Part shown: positions 1-6,190 of the stretch, in pieces
How positions within the stretch are numbered: the first letter of the stretch is position 1
Layout of the letters: every line of letters starts with the position of its first letter
NCBI GenBank assembly: GCA_021825225.1
Contig: JAKAIH010000075.1
Coordinates: 1-9,091, forward strand
Direction: 5' to 3'
From: Pseudomonadota bacterium
GTDB taxonomy: Bacteria > Pseudomonadota > Gammaproteobacteria > Burkholderiales > SG8-39
DNA length: 9,091 nt
Notes under the pieces: model-generated
Told to the model about the DNA's origin: nothing
Seen by the model: only the letters and a program-made list of their open reading frames with translations
Database searches by the model: none
Made by a program: the position numbers and the translations under genes

Positions 1-981
1 ACCGAGGTCGGGGGCGTAGTTGCGTCCGATTTCGGCATGATCGACATCGACGTGGATGAGCTTGGATTGCGGAAAATTCCAGGAATAGCCCGGCATCCAG
101 GACGAGGACGAGCGGTCGTCGAAGCGCGCGCCTATCGCCAGCACCAGGTCCGCATGGCGGCCGGCCTGATTCGCCGGATACGCGCCGTTCCTGCCGATGA
201 AGCCGAGCGACAGTGGGTCGGTCATGTCGATGCAGCCCATGCCGTTGGGCGAACTGATCACGGGAATTTGCAGCGCGTGCGCAAACTCGGTGAGTTCCTT
301 GCTCGCCTCGGACAGCGTGACCCCGTGGCCGATGAATATCACCGGCTGCTTCGCCTGCAGCACCATATCCAGCGCCTTCTGCACATCGTCCGGCGATGCA
401 CCGCTGCGGCGCAGCGGGAAACCGTCCCAGGCGGGCTCGAGCTCGACCTCGGCCTCCTCCTGGAACAGGTTGAACGGAATATCGACGTTGACCGGGCCGG
501 GCCGGCCGCTGGTCATGGTGGTCACCGCCTGGCGCAAGGCGAGCGGCAGCATTTCCACGCGGCTGGGCTGGAAGCTGCGCTTCACCACCGGTCGGATCAC
601 ATTGGGGAAATCGGCCTGGTTGTGCCGGTTGAGCTCCTGGAACGGACCGCGGTTGAACTGCGAGGTCGGCACGTTCGCGGTGAGCGCGAGCACCGCCGAG
701 GAGTCCGTCTGCGCCACCGCGAGCGCCATGATCAGATTGGCCGAGCCGGGTCCGGTCGAAGTCAGGGTCGCGGCCGGCTGATGTTTCACGCGGAAATAAC
801 CGTCCGCCATATGGGCCGCCACCTGCTCGTGGCGCGGCGAAACCAGTTTCACCTTGTCGCGCACTTCATACAGTCCATCGAGCAAACCAATGTTGCCGTG
901 GCCGCAGATGCCGAAGACGTATGGAATTTTTTCCTTTACCAGAAACTCCGAAATGAGCGTTGCGCCCTTGATTTTTGCCAT
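1..981 (-). CDS. Thiamine-diphosphate-dependent enzyme, acetolactate-synthase-like, N-terminal part (runs off left edge)
   Basis: Reading leftward from ATG at 981, the frame stays open for 327 codons to the window edge. The N-terminal ThDP-binding (pyrimidine) domain spans about residues 4-170. It shows VFGICGHGN (22-30), RHEQVAAHMADGY (50-62) with E52 as the expected glutamate that activates the ThDP aminopyrimidine ring, and a GPGSAN motif. RPGPVNVDIP marks the domain end. A central domain starts near residue 200 with QPVIFIGHGV and continues through a GARFDDR segment; the C-terminal ThDP/Mg domain lies outside the window. The family cleaves or joins 2-oxo acids in the cytoplasm. The exact reaction (acetolactate synthase, a decarboxylase, or a catabolic carboligase) cannot be decided, and no small regulatory subunit is visible here. 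GGAAGG about 10 nt upstream supports the start. A TTGACA/TATAAA promoter lies about 90-120 bp upstream. Confidence 0.9.
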   Translation of the reverse strand, partial: MAKIKGATLISEFLVKEKIPYVFGICGHGNIGLLDGLYEVRDKVKLVSPRHEQVAAHMADGYFRVKHQPAATLTSTGPGSANLIMALAVAQTDSSAVLALTANVPTSQFNRGPFQELNRHNQADFPNVIRPVVKRSFQPSRVEMLPLALRQAVTTMTSGRPGPVNVDIPFNLFQEEAEVELEPAWDGFPLRRSGASPDDVQKALDMVLQAKQPVIFIGHGVTLSEASKELTEFAHALQIPVISSPNGMGCIDMTDPLSLGFIGRNGAYPANQAGRHADLVLAIGARFDDRSSSSWMPGYSWNFPQSKLIHVDVDHAEIGRNYAPDLG

Positions 982-1068
982 GATGCATTGACCTTCCGAT
1001 GGTTATGATTCCGAGCCCCGCGACGAGTCCCCGCGCGCAGACAGGCCCCAGCACGAGCCAAGGGGATA

Positions 1069-1098
1069 TTTATAAGTCTTCACATAGTCGCATGTCAA
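1069..1098 (-). promoter_or_regulatory. Sigma70-type promoter for the ThDP enzyme gene
   Basis: On the minus strand a perfect -35 box TTGACA (1098-1093) is followed after 18 nt by TATAAA (1074-1069), five of six matches to the -10 consensus. The implied transcript starts near 1062 and has a leader of about 80 nt before the ATG at 981. Inferred from consensus only. Confidence 0.6.
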
Positions 1099-1106
1099 CC
1101 GACATG
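1091..1106. promoter_or_regulatory. Dyad CATGTC-AACC-GACATG, candidate operator between divergent genes
   Basis: A perfect inverted repeat with 6-bp arms and a 4-bp centre. It covers the -35 box of the leftward promoter (1093-1098), and its right end supplies the TG of a rightward extended -10. A repressor bound here could shut both divergent genes; which protein would bind is unknown. Confidence 0.45.
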
Positions 1107-1113
1107 GTAAAAT
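1105..1113 (+). promoter_or_regulatory. Extended -10 promoter element for the GST gene
   Basis: TGG-TAAAAT fits the extended -10 pattern TGn-TATAAT with one mismatch in the hexamer. No good -35 is present at normal spacing, which is tolerated by extended -10 promoters. Transcription would begin near 1120, leaving about 100 nt of leader before the start at 1222. Confidence 0.4.
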
Positions 1114-1221
1114 AAATGCTGATTTCGCCCGGGTCTGAGGAATTCCGGCCCGGTGTAGCAGCACTTATCCAGTCCGCAGGACCTTCTCCCGCAAGCGGCC
1201 ATCCTAGGAGGCATAGCTGTC

Positions 1222-1821
1222 ATGACGATGAAACTCTGGTATTCCCCGGCTTCGCCGTTCGTGCGCAAAGTGATGGTTTTCGCCCATGAAACCGGCCTGG
1301 CCGATTCCCTGGTCCTCGTTCCCGGCGACGTGTGGGCAGCGGACCCGGAGATCAACAAGGAAAACCCCTTGGGCAAAGTGCCCGCACTGACCAGCGCCGA
1401 CGGCGTCTTCGCCGGGTCCTACCTTTGCTGCGAATACCTGGATTCCCTGCACGCCGGCCCGCGCCTGATCCCGTCCGAGCCGCGCCAGCGCTGGCCGCTG
1501 CTGCAGATGCATGCGTTTGCGGACGGCATTATCGAGGCCGCAGTCGCCAGCGTCGTCGAACAGCTGCGCCGGCCGAAGGAATTCGTCTACCAGGGCATGC
1601 TCGACCGGCAGCGCGCAAAGATCGAACGCACGCTCGACACAATCGGCTCGATGGCGCTGCCCCAGGCCGACCTCGCCGGCGTCACTCTCGGCTGCGCCCT
1701 GGGCTATCTCGAATTTCGCCTGCCGCAACTGCAATGGCGCAACGGCCGCACCGCCTTGAGCCAATGGTATGAGGCGTTCTCTGCGCGCAAATCGATGCAA
1801 GCGACCGTGCCTCACACCTAG
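1222..1821 (+). CDS. Glutathione S-transferase family protein, YibF-like
   Basis: A 199-residue cytoplasmic protein of standard GST length. The thioredoxin-like N-terminal domain (about 3-78) shows SPFVRK near residue 11, NPLGKVPAL (48-56) with the family cis-proline P54, and S66 in GSYLCCEYL at the usual glutathione gamma-glutamyl contact. The alpha-helical C-terminal domain contains ADGIIEA, EQLRRP, RAKIERTLD, CALGYLEFR and FSARKS. These match in order the pattern I recall for Escherichia coli YibF. Members are predicted to conjugate or reduce electrophiles with glutathione; the physiological substrate is not known. The start is fixed by AGGAGG at 1206-1211, 10 nt before ATG; a second ATG two codons in is spaced worse. 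Its TAG overlaps the stop of the convergent gene at 1818. It is transcribed away from the ThDP enzyme and may share control with it. Confidence 0.92.
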   Translation: MTMKLWYSPASPFVRKVMVFAHETGLADSLVLVPGDVWAADPEINKENPLGKVPALTSADGVFAGSYLCCEYLDSLHAGPRLIPSEPRQRWPLLQMHAFADGIIEAAVASVVEQLRRPKEFVYQGMLDRQRAKIERTLDTIGSMALPQADLAGVTLGCALGYLEFRLPQLQWRNGRTALSQWYEAFSARKSMQATVPHT

Positions 1822-2717
1822 GATTCCAGGACGCGCGTCACGTCGTCGAACAGCTCGTCCACTTCGAAGCGCCGGGGAATAAGCTGCTGGCGGTGGAAGT
1901 AGTCGATCGCAATATCGAGGTTGCGCCGGTTGGCCTCGACGCCGAAGGGATTCATGTCGATGCCGTCCGCGGCGGGCATGCCCGCCGCCTGCTTGCTCTG
2001 CAGCAGCAGCCGGAATACTTCCCGCACCGCCTGAGGATGGGACTGCGACAACGTAGCGCGCACGACCACCATGTGGTTGATCTGGATCGCCCGATTGCGC
2101 TGGTACCACTCCTTGGCCCGTGCCGCCGGGTCGGGCATCACGGGCTTGAGCCGCAGATCCGCAGGCAGGGGATTGGCCAGCACGGCCGCATCCAGTTCTC
2201 CGGCCAGCAGCATCGCCAGCATCTCTTTGCCGGCCGCCGCGCGTTCGACCGCGGGCGGGTCGCGATACTCGGCCACATGCGCATCCTCGAAGCTGACCCA
2301 GCGCAAGCGGTCCAATGCAACGCCGTAGTCCTGCGCCAGGATGCCGCGTATCCAGGCGGCTGTCGTCACCGAATAGGAGCGAATGCCGATACGCCGCCCG
2401 GCGAGATCCGCCGGGGCCAGTTGGCCGCGTTCGGCGTTGTACACGAGGTAAGGATGCTGAAAGCGCGCGGACATGACCGCGGGCAGCAGGACCAAAGGCT
2501 TGCCGCAGGCCTTCGCCATGAGGAAGGTCACCAGCGCCAGCTCCGCCACGTCGAATTCCAGATCGCGCACGACGCGTTTGAACGCCGTGTGCGCGACTTT
2601 CACGTCGGCGAAATCCAGCGTCACCAGCTCGGACCCCAACTCGCCCGCTTTCAACGCGCGCGTGCCGGGGTAGTCCCCCAGCAGCGTGCGCAGGCTTAGC
2701 GGCCCGGTAGGCTGCAT
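1818..2717 (-). CDS. NMT1-like / 4,5-dihydroxyphthalate decarboxylase-like protein
   Basis: A 299-residue protein with a periplasmic-binding-protein type II fold. Segments typical of the group annotated as 4,5-dihydroxyphthalate decarboxylase or ABC substrate-binding protein are FKRVVRDLEFDVAELAL (46-62), the LLPAVMSARFQHP stretch (78-89), DLAGRRIGIRSYSVTTAAWIRG (104-125), WVSFEDAHV (140-148) and INHMVVVR (213-220). There is no signal peptide or lipobox, so it is probably cytoplasmic and not a transporter receptor. An enzymatic decarboxylase role for an aromatic or dicarboxylic acid is possible but unproven. The ATG at 2717 lies 19 nt after the SDR stop and has only a weak ribosome-binding site, so translation may depend on the upstream gene. 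It is the last gene of the leftward operon. The stop at 1818-1820 overlaps the GST stop. Confidence 0.8.
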   Translation of the reverse strand: MQPTGPLSLRTLLGDYPGTRALKAGELGSELVTLDFADVKVAHTAFKRVVRDLEFDVAELALVTFLMAKACGKPLVLLPAVMSARFQHPYLVYNAERGQLAPADLAGRRIGIRSYSVTTAAWIRGILAQDYGVALDRLRWVSFEDAHVAEYRDPPAVERAAAGKEMLAMLLAGELDAAVLANPLPADLRLKPVMPDPAARAKEWYQRNRAIQINHMVVVRATLSQSHPQAVREVFRLLLQSKQAAGMPAADGIDMNPFGVEANRRNLDIAIDYFHRQQLIPRRFEVDELFDDVTRVLES

Positions 2718-2736
2718 TGCAGACTTCGCCGACGTC

Positions 2737-3450
2737 TCAGACCAGCAGGCCGCCGCCGTCGATATAGACCACGCTTCCGGTCATGAAGGTATTGCGCAGC
2801 ATCAGCAGGATCTGATCGGCGCAGTCCTCCGCCAGGCCGACGCGCTTGACCGGCAGCCCCTTGGCGGCGTTTTCGAGCAGGGCCTTGCGCGCATCGGCCG
2901 GCATCGCCGCGCGCGTCGGCGTGTCGATGATGCCGGGCGAAACCACGTTGAAGCGCACCGGCGCCATCTCCAGCGCAAGCCCCTGGGCGAGCGTCTCCAG
3001 CGCGGCGTTAATGGCGCCGACCAGCACCATATTGGGTTTTGGCCGCCGGCTCAGGAATCCGGACACGAACACGAAAGATCCTCCCGGGGCGACGCGCGCC
3101 ATGCGCGCCACGCGGTAGGCCCCCCAGAACTTGACGTTCATCGCGGCATAGGCATCGTCGATGTTCTGATCGCGCACTGTGCCGAATTTGAACGCGGCGC
3201 CGCTCACCACGATGTGATCGTAGACCGGCGACGCGCCGAAGAAGGCTTCGACCGCGGCAGTATCGGCGACATCGAGTGCGCGCGCTTGCACCTTCCCCTG
3301 CAGCGCAGCCTGGGCCGCGCGCAGCTTTTCTTCCGAACGGCTGGCGATGGTCACGTTTGCGCCTTGCTCAATCGCGCCGGCCGCGGTCGCGTAACCGATG
3401 CCGGAACTGCCGCCGATGACCAATACGTTCTTTCCGCTCAGAGTAGCCAA
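2737..3450 (-). CDS. SDR-fold oxidoreductase-like protein lacking the catalytic Tyr and Lys
   Basis: A 237-residue classical-size short-chain dehydrogenase/reductase with a TTG start. The nucleotide-binding motif GGSSGIG (13-19) opens the Rossmann fold. ASRSEEKL marks the end of beta-2, ALDVAD the D-loop, VVSGA the usual NAG region, and MNVKFWGAY carries the structural Asn (N105). The catalytic Ser is likely S130 in FVFVSG. Aligning NAALETLAQGLALEMAP and RFNVVSPG with the family places V144 where Tyr is expected and N148 where Lys is expected, so the YxxxK pair is absent. Cofactor binding is plausible, but ordinary dehydrogenase chemistry is doubtful. A known SDR subgroup (Lin1944-like) also lacks these residues; membership is a guess. 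The start is fixed by GGAGGT four nt upstream; an ATG at 3513 would give 21 extra atypical residues and sits in a hairpin. Confidence 0.88.
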   Translation of the reverse strand: MATLSGKNVLVIGGSSGIGYATAAGAIEQGANVTIASRSEEKLRAAQAALQGKVQARALDVADTAAVEAFFGASPVYDHIVVSGAAFKFGTVRDQNIDDAYAAMNVKFWGAYRVARMARVAPGGSFVFVSGFLSRRPKPNMVLVGAINAALETLAQGLALEMAPVRFNVVSPGIIDTPTRAAMPADARKALLENAAKGLPVKRVGLAEDCADQILLMLRNTFMTGSVVYIDGGGLLV

Positions 3451-3454
3451 ATGT

Positions 3455-3460
3455 ACCTCC
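3455..3460 (-). promoter_or_regulatory. Shine-Dalgarno GGAGGT that selects the TTG start of the SDR gene
   Basis: On the minus strand GGAGGT lies 4 nt before TTG (3450-3448). The next codons read ATLSGK, the usual few residues before the first SDR beta-strand. No in-frame ATG has a comparable site. Confidence 0.75.
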
Positions 3461-3483
3461 GTAGTAGCTGATGGATGTTGCGC

Positions 3484-3534
3484 CAAAGGGGCTATTACCC
3501 GATGCGGGGACATCTCCCCCCATGCTCCCCTTTG
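3484..3534 (-). repeat. Nested inverted repeats in the SDR leader
   Basis: The outer arms CAAAGGGG (3484-3491) and CCCCTTTG (3527-3534) are perfectly complementary over 8 bp. Between them lies a second hairpin, GGGGA-CATC-TCCCC (3506-3519). Read leftward this forms a two-tier stem-loop between the Bug stop and the SDR start. There is no T-run after it, so it is more likely an mRNA stabilising or processing structure than a terminator. Confidence 0.5.
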
Positions 3535-3538
3535 CGGC

Positions 3539-3567
3539 AGGCCGTTCCGGTCACGCCGCAACGGCCT
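3539..3567. repeat. Inverted repeat AGGCCGTT / AACGGCCT downstream of the Bug stop
   Basis: A perfect 8-bp stem (3539-3546 with 3560-3567) around a 13-nt loop, about 15 nt past the stop codon of the preceding Bug gene when read leftward. No T-tract follows. With the nested repeats at 3484-3534 it makes the 132-nt intergenic spacer highly structured. Confidence 0.45.
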
Positions 3568-3582
3568 CGTTCCGCTGTGCGC

Positions 3583-4551
3583 TTATTCGATATGGATGCC
3601 CGCGTCCTTGATGATCTTTGCCATTTGCGCGAGCCGGCTCTTGGTGAGCGCGCCCAGCTGTTCCGGCGTCGAGGTCTTTACCTCGACCCCTTGCGCGATC
3701 AGACGCTCGCGCAGATCCGGCGCGTCGAGCGCGCGCACCAGCTCGGCGTTCACGCGCGCGATGATCTCTTTCGGCGTGTTCGCGGGTGCGAACAAGCCCA
3801 TCCAGGTGACGAACTCGTAGCCGGGCAGGCCGGACTCGGCCACCGTCGGCACATCGGGCAGCAGCGGCGAGCGCGTCGCGCCGCCGGTCGCCAGCGCACG
3901 CAGCTTCCCGTCCTTCACCTGCGTGACCACCGCGTTGGTGCCGGAGAACATCACCGGAATCTGGCCGGAAATCACATCCAGCGTCGCCTGCGTCGTCCCC
4001 TTGTAAGGCACGTGCGTGAGTTTGATCCCGGCCATGGATTCGAAAATCTCCATCGCCATGTGCTGCGGGCTGCCGTTGCCGCCGGAGGAGTAATTGATTT
4101 CCCCCGGCTTCGACTTCGCCAGGGCGATCAGTTCGGCCACGTTCTTGACCGGCAGCTTGGAATTGCACACCAGGGTCCACGAATTGTTCACCATCAGCCC
4201 CACCGGCGCGAAGCTCTTTATCGGGTCGTAGGGGATCTTCTTGCGCAGATTGGGAACCATCGTCAAGGGAGCGTCGTTGAACGCGGCGAGCGTATAGCCA
4301 TCCGGCGCAGCGCGCATGAAGCGCTCCGCGCCGATCATGCCGGCCGCACCGGGCAGGTTCTCCACGACGATCGGCTGACCCATGTTCTCCGCCATTTTCT
4401 GGGTGATGATGCGCAGCACCACGTCGAGCGAGCTGCCCGCGGCCAGCGGCACGACCATCGTGATCGGCTTGGACGGATAGGTTTGCGCCTGCGCCAGCGA
4501 TAGCGCAGCCGCCGCGACTACGCCAAGCAGCCATCTGCCAGTGTTTTTCAT
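3583..4551 (-). CDS. Bug/TctC-family periplasmic substrate-binding protein (second copy)
   Basis: A 322-residue protein of normal family length. A signal peptide is clear: MKNTGR, a hydrophobic core LLGVVAAAALSLA, and a cleavage site after AQA at residue 22. The mature part begins QTYPSKPITMVVP and follows the tripartite tricarboxylate transporter receptor pattern: AAGSSLDVV, VVENLPGAAGMIGAERF, APDGYTL, PGEINYSSGGNGSPQHMAME, THVPYKG, LPDVPTVAESGLPGYE, GLFAPANTPKEII, and a C-terminal IKDAGIH. Such receptors bind carboxylates or other small organic ligands in the periplasm. No TctA/TctB membrane partner is in the window, so it may be an orphan receptor using another system or acting in sensing. 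GGAGG five nt before the ATG fixes the start. It lies 102 nt downstream of a similar Bug gene, consistent with an old tandem duplication. Confidence 0.95.
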   Translation of the reverse strand: MKNTGRWLLGVVAAAALSLAQAQTYPSKPITMVVPLAAGSSLDVVLRIITQKMAENMGQPIVVENLPGAAGMIGAERFMRAAPDGYTLAAFNDAPLTMVPNLRKKIPYDPIKSFAPVGLMVNNSWTLVCNSKLPVKNVAELIALAKSKPGEINYSSGGNGSPQHMAMEIFESMAGIKLTHVPYKGTTQATLDVISGQIPVMFSGTNAVVTQVKDGKLRALATGGATRSPLLPDVPTVAESGLPGYEFVTWMGLFAPANTPKEIIARVNAELVRALDAPDLRERLIAQGVEVKTSTPEQLGALTKSRLAQMAKIIKDAGIHIE

Positions 4552-4599
4552 CTCATCCTCCTTAAGGAATTGTTCATTTGCGAGTAATGCGTTTATTCA

Positions 4600-4626
4600 C
4601 CCCGGCGCCGCCAACCCGCACCGGGG
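4600..4626. repeat. Inverted repeat CCCCGG / CCGGGG between the two Bug genes
   Basis: 6-bp perfect arms (4600-4605 and 4621-4626) flank a 15-nt loop in the 102-nt spacer. Read leftward it follows the first Bug stop (4654) but is not followed by T residues, so it is not a standard terminator. It could be an mRNA processing or stabilising hairpin; a chance match in GC-rich DNA is also possible. Confidence 0.35.
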
Positions 4627-4653
4627 CTTCCGTTTGCCTCGTCCGGGCGTGGC

Positions 4654-5646
4654 TCAGTCGGCGTGTATCCCGGCTGTCTTGATCACGCCGGCCCACTTAG
4701 CGATTTCTTCCTTCAGAAACTTGCCGAACTCCTCCGGACCGGCCGGATCGATGACCGCGCCCAGATTCGAGAGCTTTTGCTTCACGTCCTCGTCTTCGAG
4801 TGCCTTGAGCGCCTCGCTGCTCAACTTGGCCACGATGTCCTTCGGCGTCTTCGCCGGCGCGACCAGCCCCCACCATACCGATGCGGTGTAGCCAGGCAGA
4901 CCGGCCTCGGCGAAAGTGGGAACATCGGGCAGCATCGGAATGCGTTTGGAACTCGCCACCGCGAGGGCGCGCAGGCGACCTGCTTTGATGTTGGCCATGA
5001 CTTCGACCGGATTGTTGAGCATGAACGAGATGCGCCCACCCAGCAGATCGGTCATTGCCGGTGCGCCGCCCTTGTAGGGGACGTGCAGCACGTCGATCTT
5101 GGCCGTGTGCTTGAGCAGTTCCGAAGCCAGGTGCGCGGCTCCGCCGTTACCCGCCGATCCATAGCTCAGGGCGCCGGGCTGCGCCTTGGCCATGGCAATC
5201 AGGTCCTTCAGGCTCTTTATCGGAGAAGACGCCTGCACTACCAGCACCAGCGGAGCATAGCCCACGCGCGCGATCGGCGCGAAGTCCTTCGCGGTATCGA
5301 AACCGAGGTTGCGAAACAGCGTCATGTTGGTCGCCAGGCCGTTCGCACCCATGAGCAGCGTGTATCCGTCCGGCTGCGCCTTGGCCACGAATTCGGCACC
5401 GAGATTGGCGCTCGCTCCCGGCTTGTTCTCGATGACGATCGGATTGCCCATTTGCTGGGACATGCGCTGGCCGACGGCGCGCGCGACCACGTCCACGGCG
5501 CCGCCCGCGGCGAACGGAACGACGATCCGGATCGGCTTCGACGGGTAAGTGTCCGCCAGCACCGCACCGGGGATCAGGGCCGTGCACAGCAATACCTTCA
5601 GCCATCGTTTGAATTGCAGCCGGCTCTTGGAGACTTCACGCATCAT
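4654..5646 (-). CDS. Bug/TctC-family periplasmic substrate-binding protein (first copy)
   Basis: A 330-residue receptor of the tripartite tricarboxylate transporter type. The signal peptide has a long basic n-region (MMREVSKSRLQFKRWLK), a core LLCTALIPGAVL and probable cleavage after residue 31, just before DTYPSKPIRIVVP. The mature protein shows FAAGGAVDVVARAVGQ, IVIENKPGASANLGAEFVAK, QPDGYTLLMG, SYGSAGNGGAAHLASELL, HVPYKGG, LPDVPTFAEAGLPGYT, GLVAPAKTPKDIV and C-terminal IKTAGIH, all family features. It resembles the downstream Bug protein but is clearly diverged, so the two probably differ in ligand. No TctA/TctB partner is present. GGAG lies 5 nt before the chosen ATG; a second ATG immediately after (5643) is equally usable. 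The gene starts 22 nt after the truncated dctM and about 100 bp after the break in it. Confidence 0.95.
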   Translation of the reverse strand: MMREVSKSRLQFKRWLKVLLCTALIPGAVLADTYPSKPIRIVVPFAAGGAVDVVARAVGQRMSQQMGNPIVIENKPGASANLGAEFVAKAQPDGYTLLMGANGLATNMTLFRNLGFDTAKDFAPIARVGYAPLVLVVQASSPIKSLKDLIAMAKAQPGALSYGSAGNGGAAHLASELLKHTAKIDVLHVPYKGGAPAMTDLLGGRISFMLNNPVEVMANIKAGRLRALAVASSKRIPMLPDVPTFAEAGLPGYTASVWWGLVAPAKTPKDIVAKLSSEALKALEDEDVKQKLSNLGAVIDPAGPEEFGKFLKEEIAKWAGVIKTAGIHAD

Positions 5647-5668
5647 TTTGACTCCTTCGTTGAAAAAG

Positions 5669-6190
5669 CTATGCAGAAACTGGGGCGAATTTGGCTGGAA
5701 AGATTTCGGAAACCTGGATCGGCGTGGACGTACTGCCACTTTGACGGGGCGCGATGATGCCGCCGGCCGCGATCAGGCCGCAGGAGCGGTTCACGTCGTA
5801 ACCCGCGTCCTTCATCATCGGCACGAGCAGTGCCGCCAGCGCAGCCGTGTCCGCCACCGCCGACCCGGACAAGCTGGCCAGGATGATGGCCGCGAGAATG
5901 GCTACGTAGCCCAGGCCGCCACGGATGTGCCCCACCATGGCCATCGCGATCTCGATTATTTTCCGCGACAGCCCGCCGGCATTCATCAACTCGCCGGCGA
6001 GGATGAAAAAAGGCACCGCGAGCAGCGGAAAATTGTCGGCGCCGTTGATCAGGTTCTGCGCCAGGATCTGGCTGTCGAACATGTCCATGTGGAACATCAG
6101 CGCCACGCCGCAGATCAGCAGCGCAAACGCGATCGGCATGCCGAGCGCCATGGCCCCGAGCAGGGAAGACAGAAAAATCGTGATGGTCAC
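5669..6190 (-). pseudogene. dctM: TRAP transporter large membrane subunit DctM, 3'-truncated
   Basis: The frame begins with GTG at 6190, overlapping the dctQ TGA by 4 nt (GTGA), with GAGAGG 5 nt upstream; this is typical coupling of TRAP subunits. Residues 1-148 match the DctM N-terminus: GMPIAFALL, NGADNFPLLAVPFFILAGELMN, GGLSRKIIEIAMAMVGHIRGGLGY, SGSAVADTAALAALLVPMMKDAGYD and GLIAAGGIIAP. The expected continuation IIPPS is replaced by 25 unrelated residues starting RQSGSTSTP and a TAG at 5669. Total length is 173 residues against roughly 425 for the family, so most transmembrane helices of the transport channel are missing. Homology ends near 5747-5750. A deletion between dctM and the region before the Bug gene is the simplest cause; an assembly join is the alternative. 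A functional protein is unlikely. Confidence 0.85.

Noticed and set aside
37..1008. 323-codon rightward open frame opposite the ThDP enzyme
   Set aside because: The leftward frame carries the ThDP motifs including E52; the rightward product has no motif and an atypical composition.
1893..3471. Two long rightward frames opposite the NMT1-like and SDR genes
   Set aside because: Both are His/Arg/Gln-rich mirror frames; the leftward frames have family motifs and sensible starts.
3475..4503. 342-codon rightward open frame opposite the second Bug gene
   Set aside because: Its product is rich in Arg, His and Gln with no domain pattern; the opposite strand encodes a complete receptor with signal peptide and ribosome-binding site. 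High GC keeps antisense frames open.
5669..5746. Sequence after the dctM break considered as an insertion-sequence end
   Set aside because: No terminal inverted repeat, target duplication or transposase remnant that I could recognise in any frame.
4663..5757. 364-codon rightward open frame opposite the first Bug gene
   Set aside because: Same reason: an antisense shadow of a well-supported receptor gene, Arg/His-rich and without a recognisable fold.
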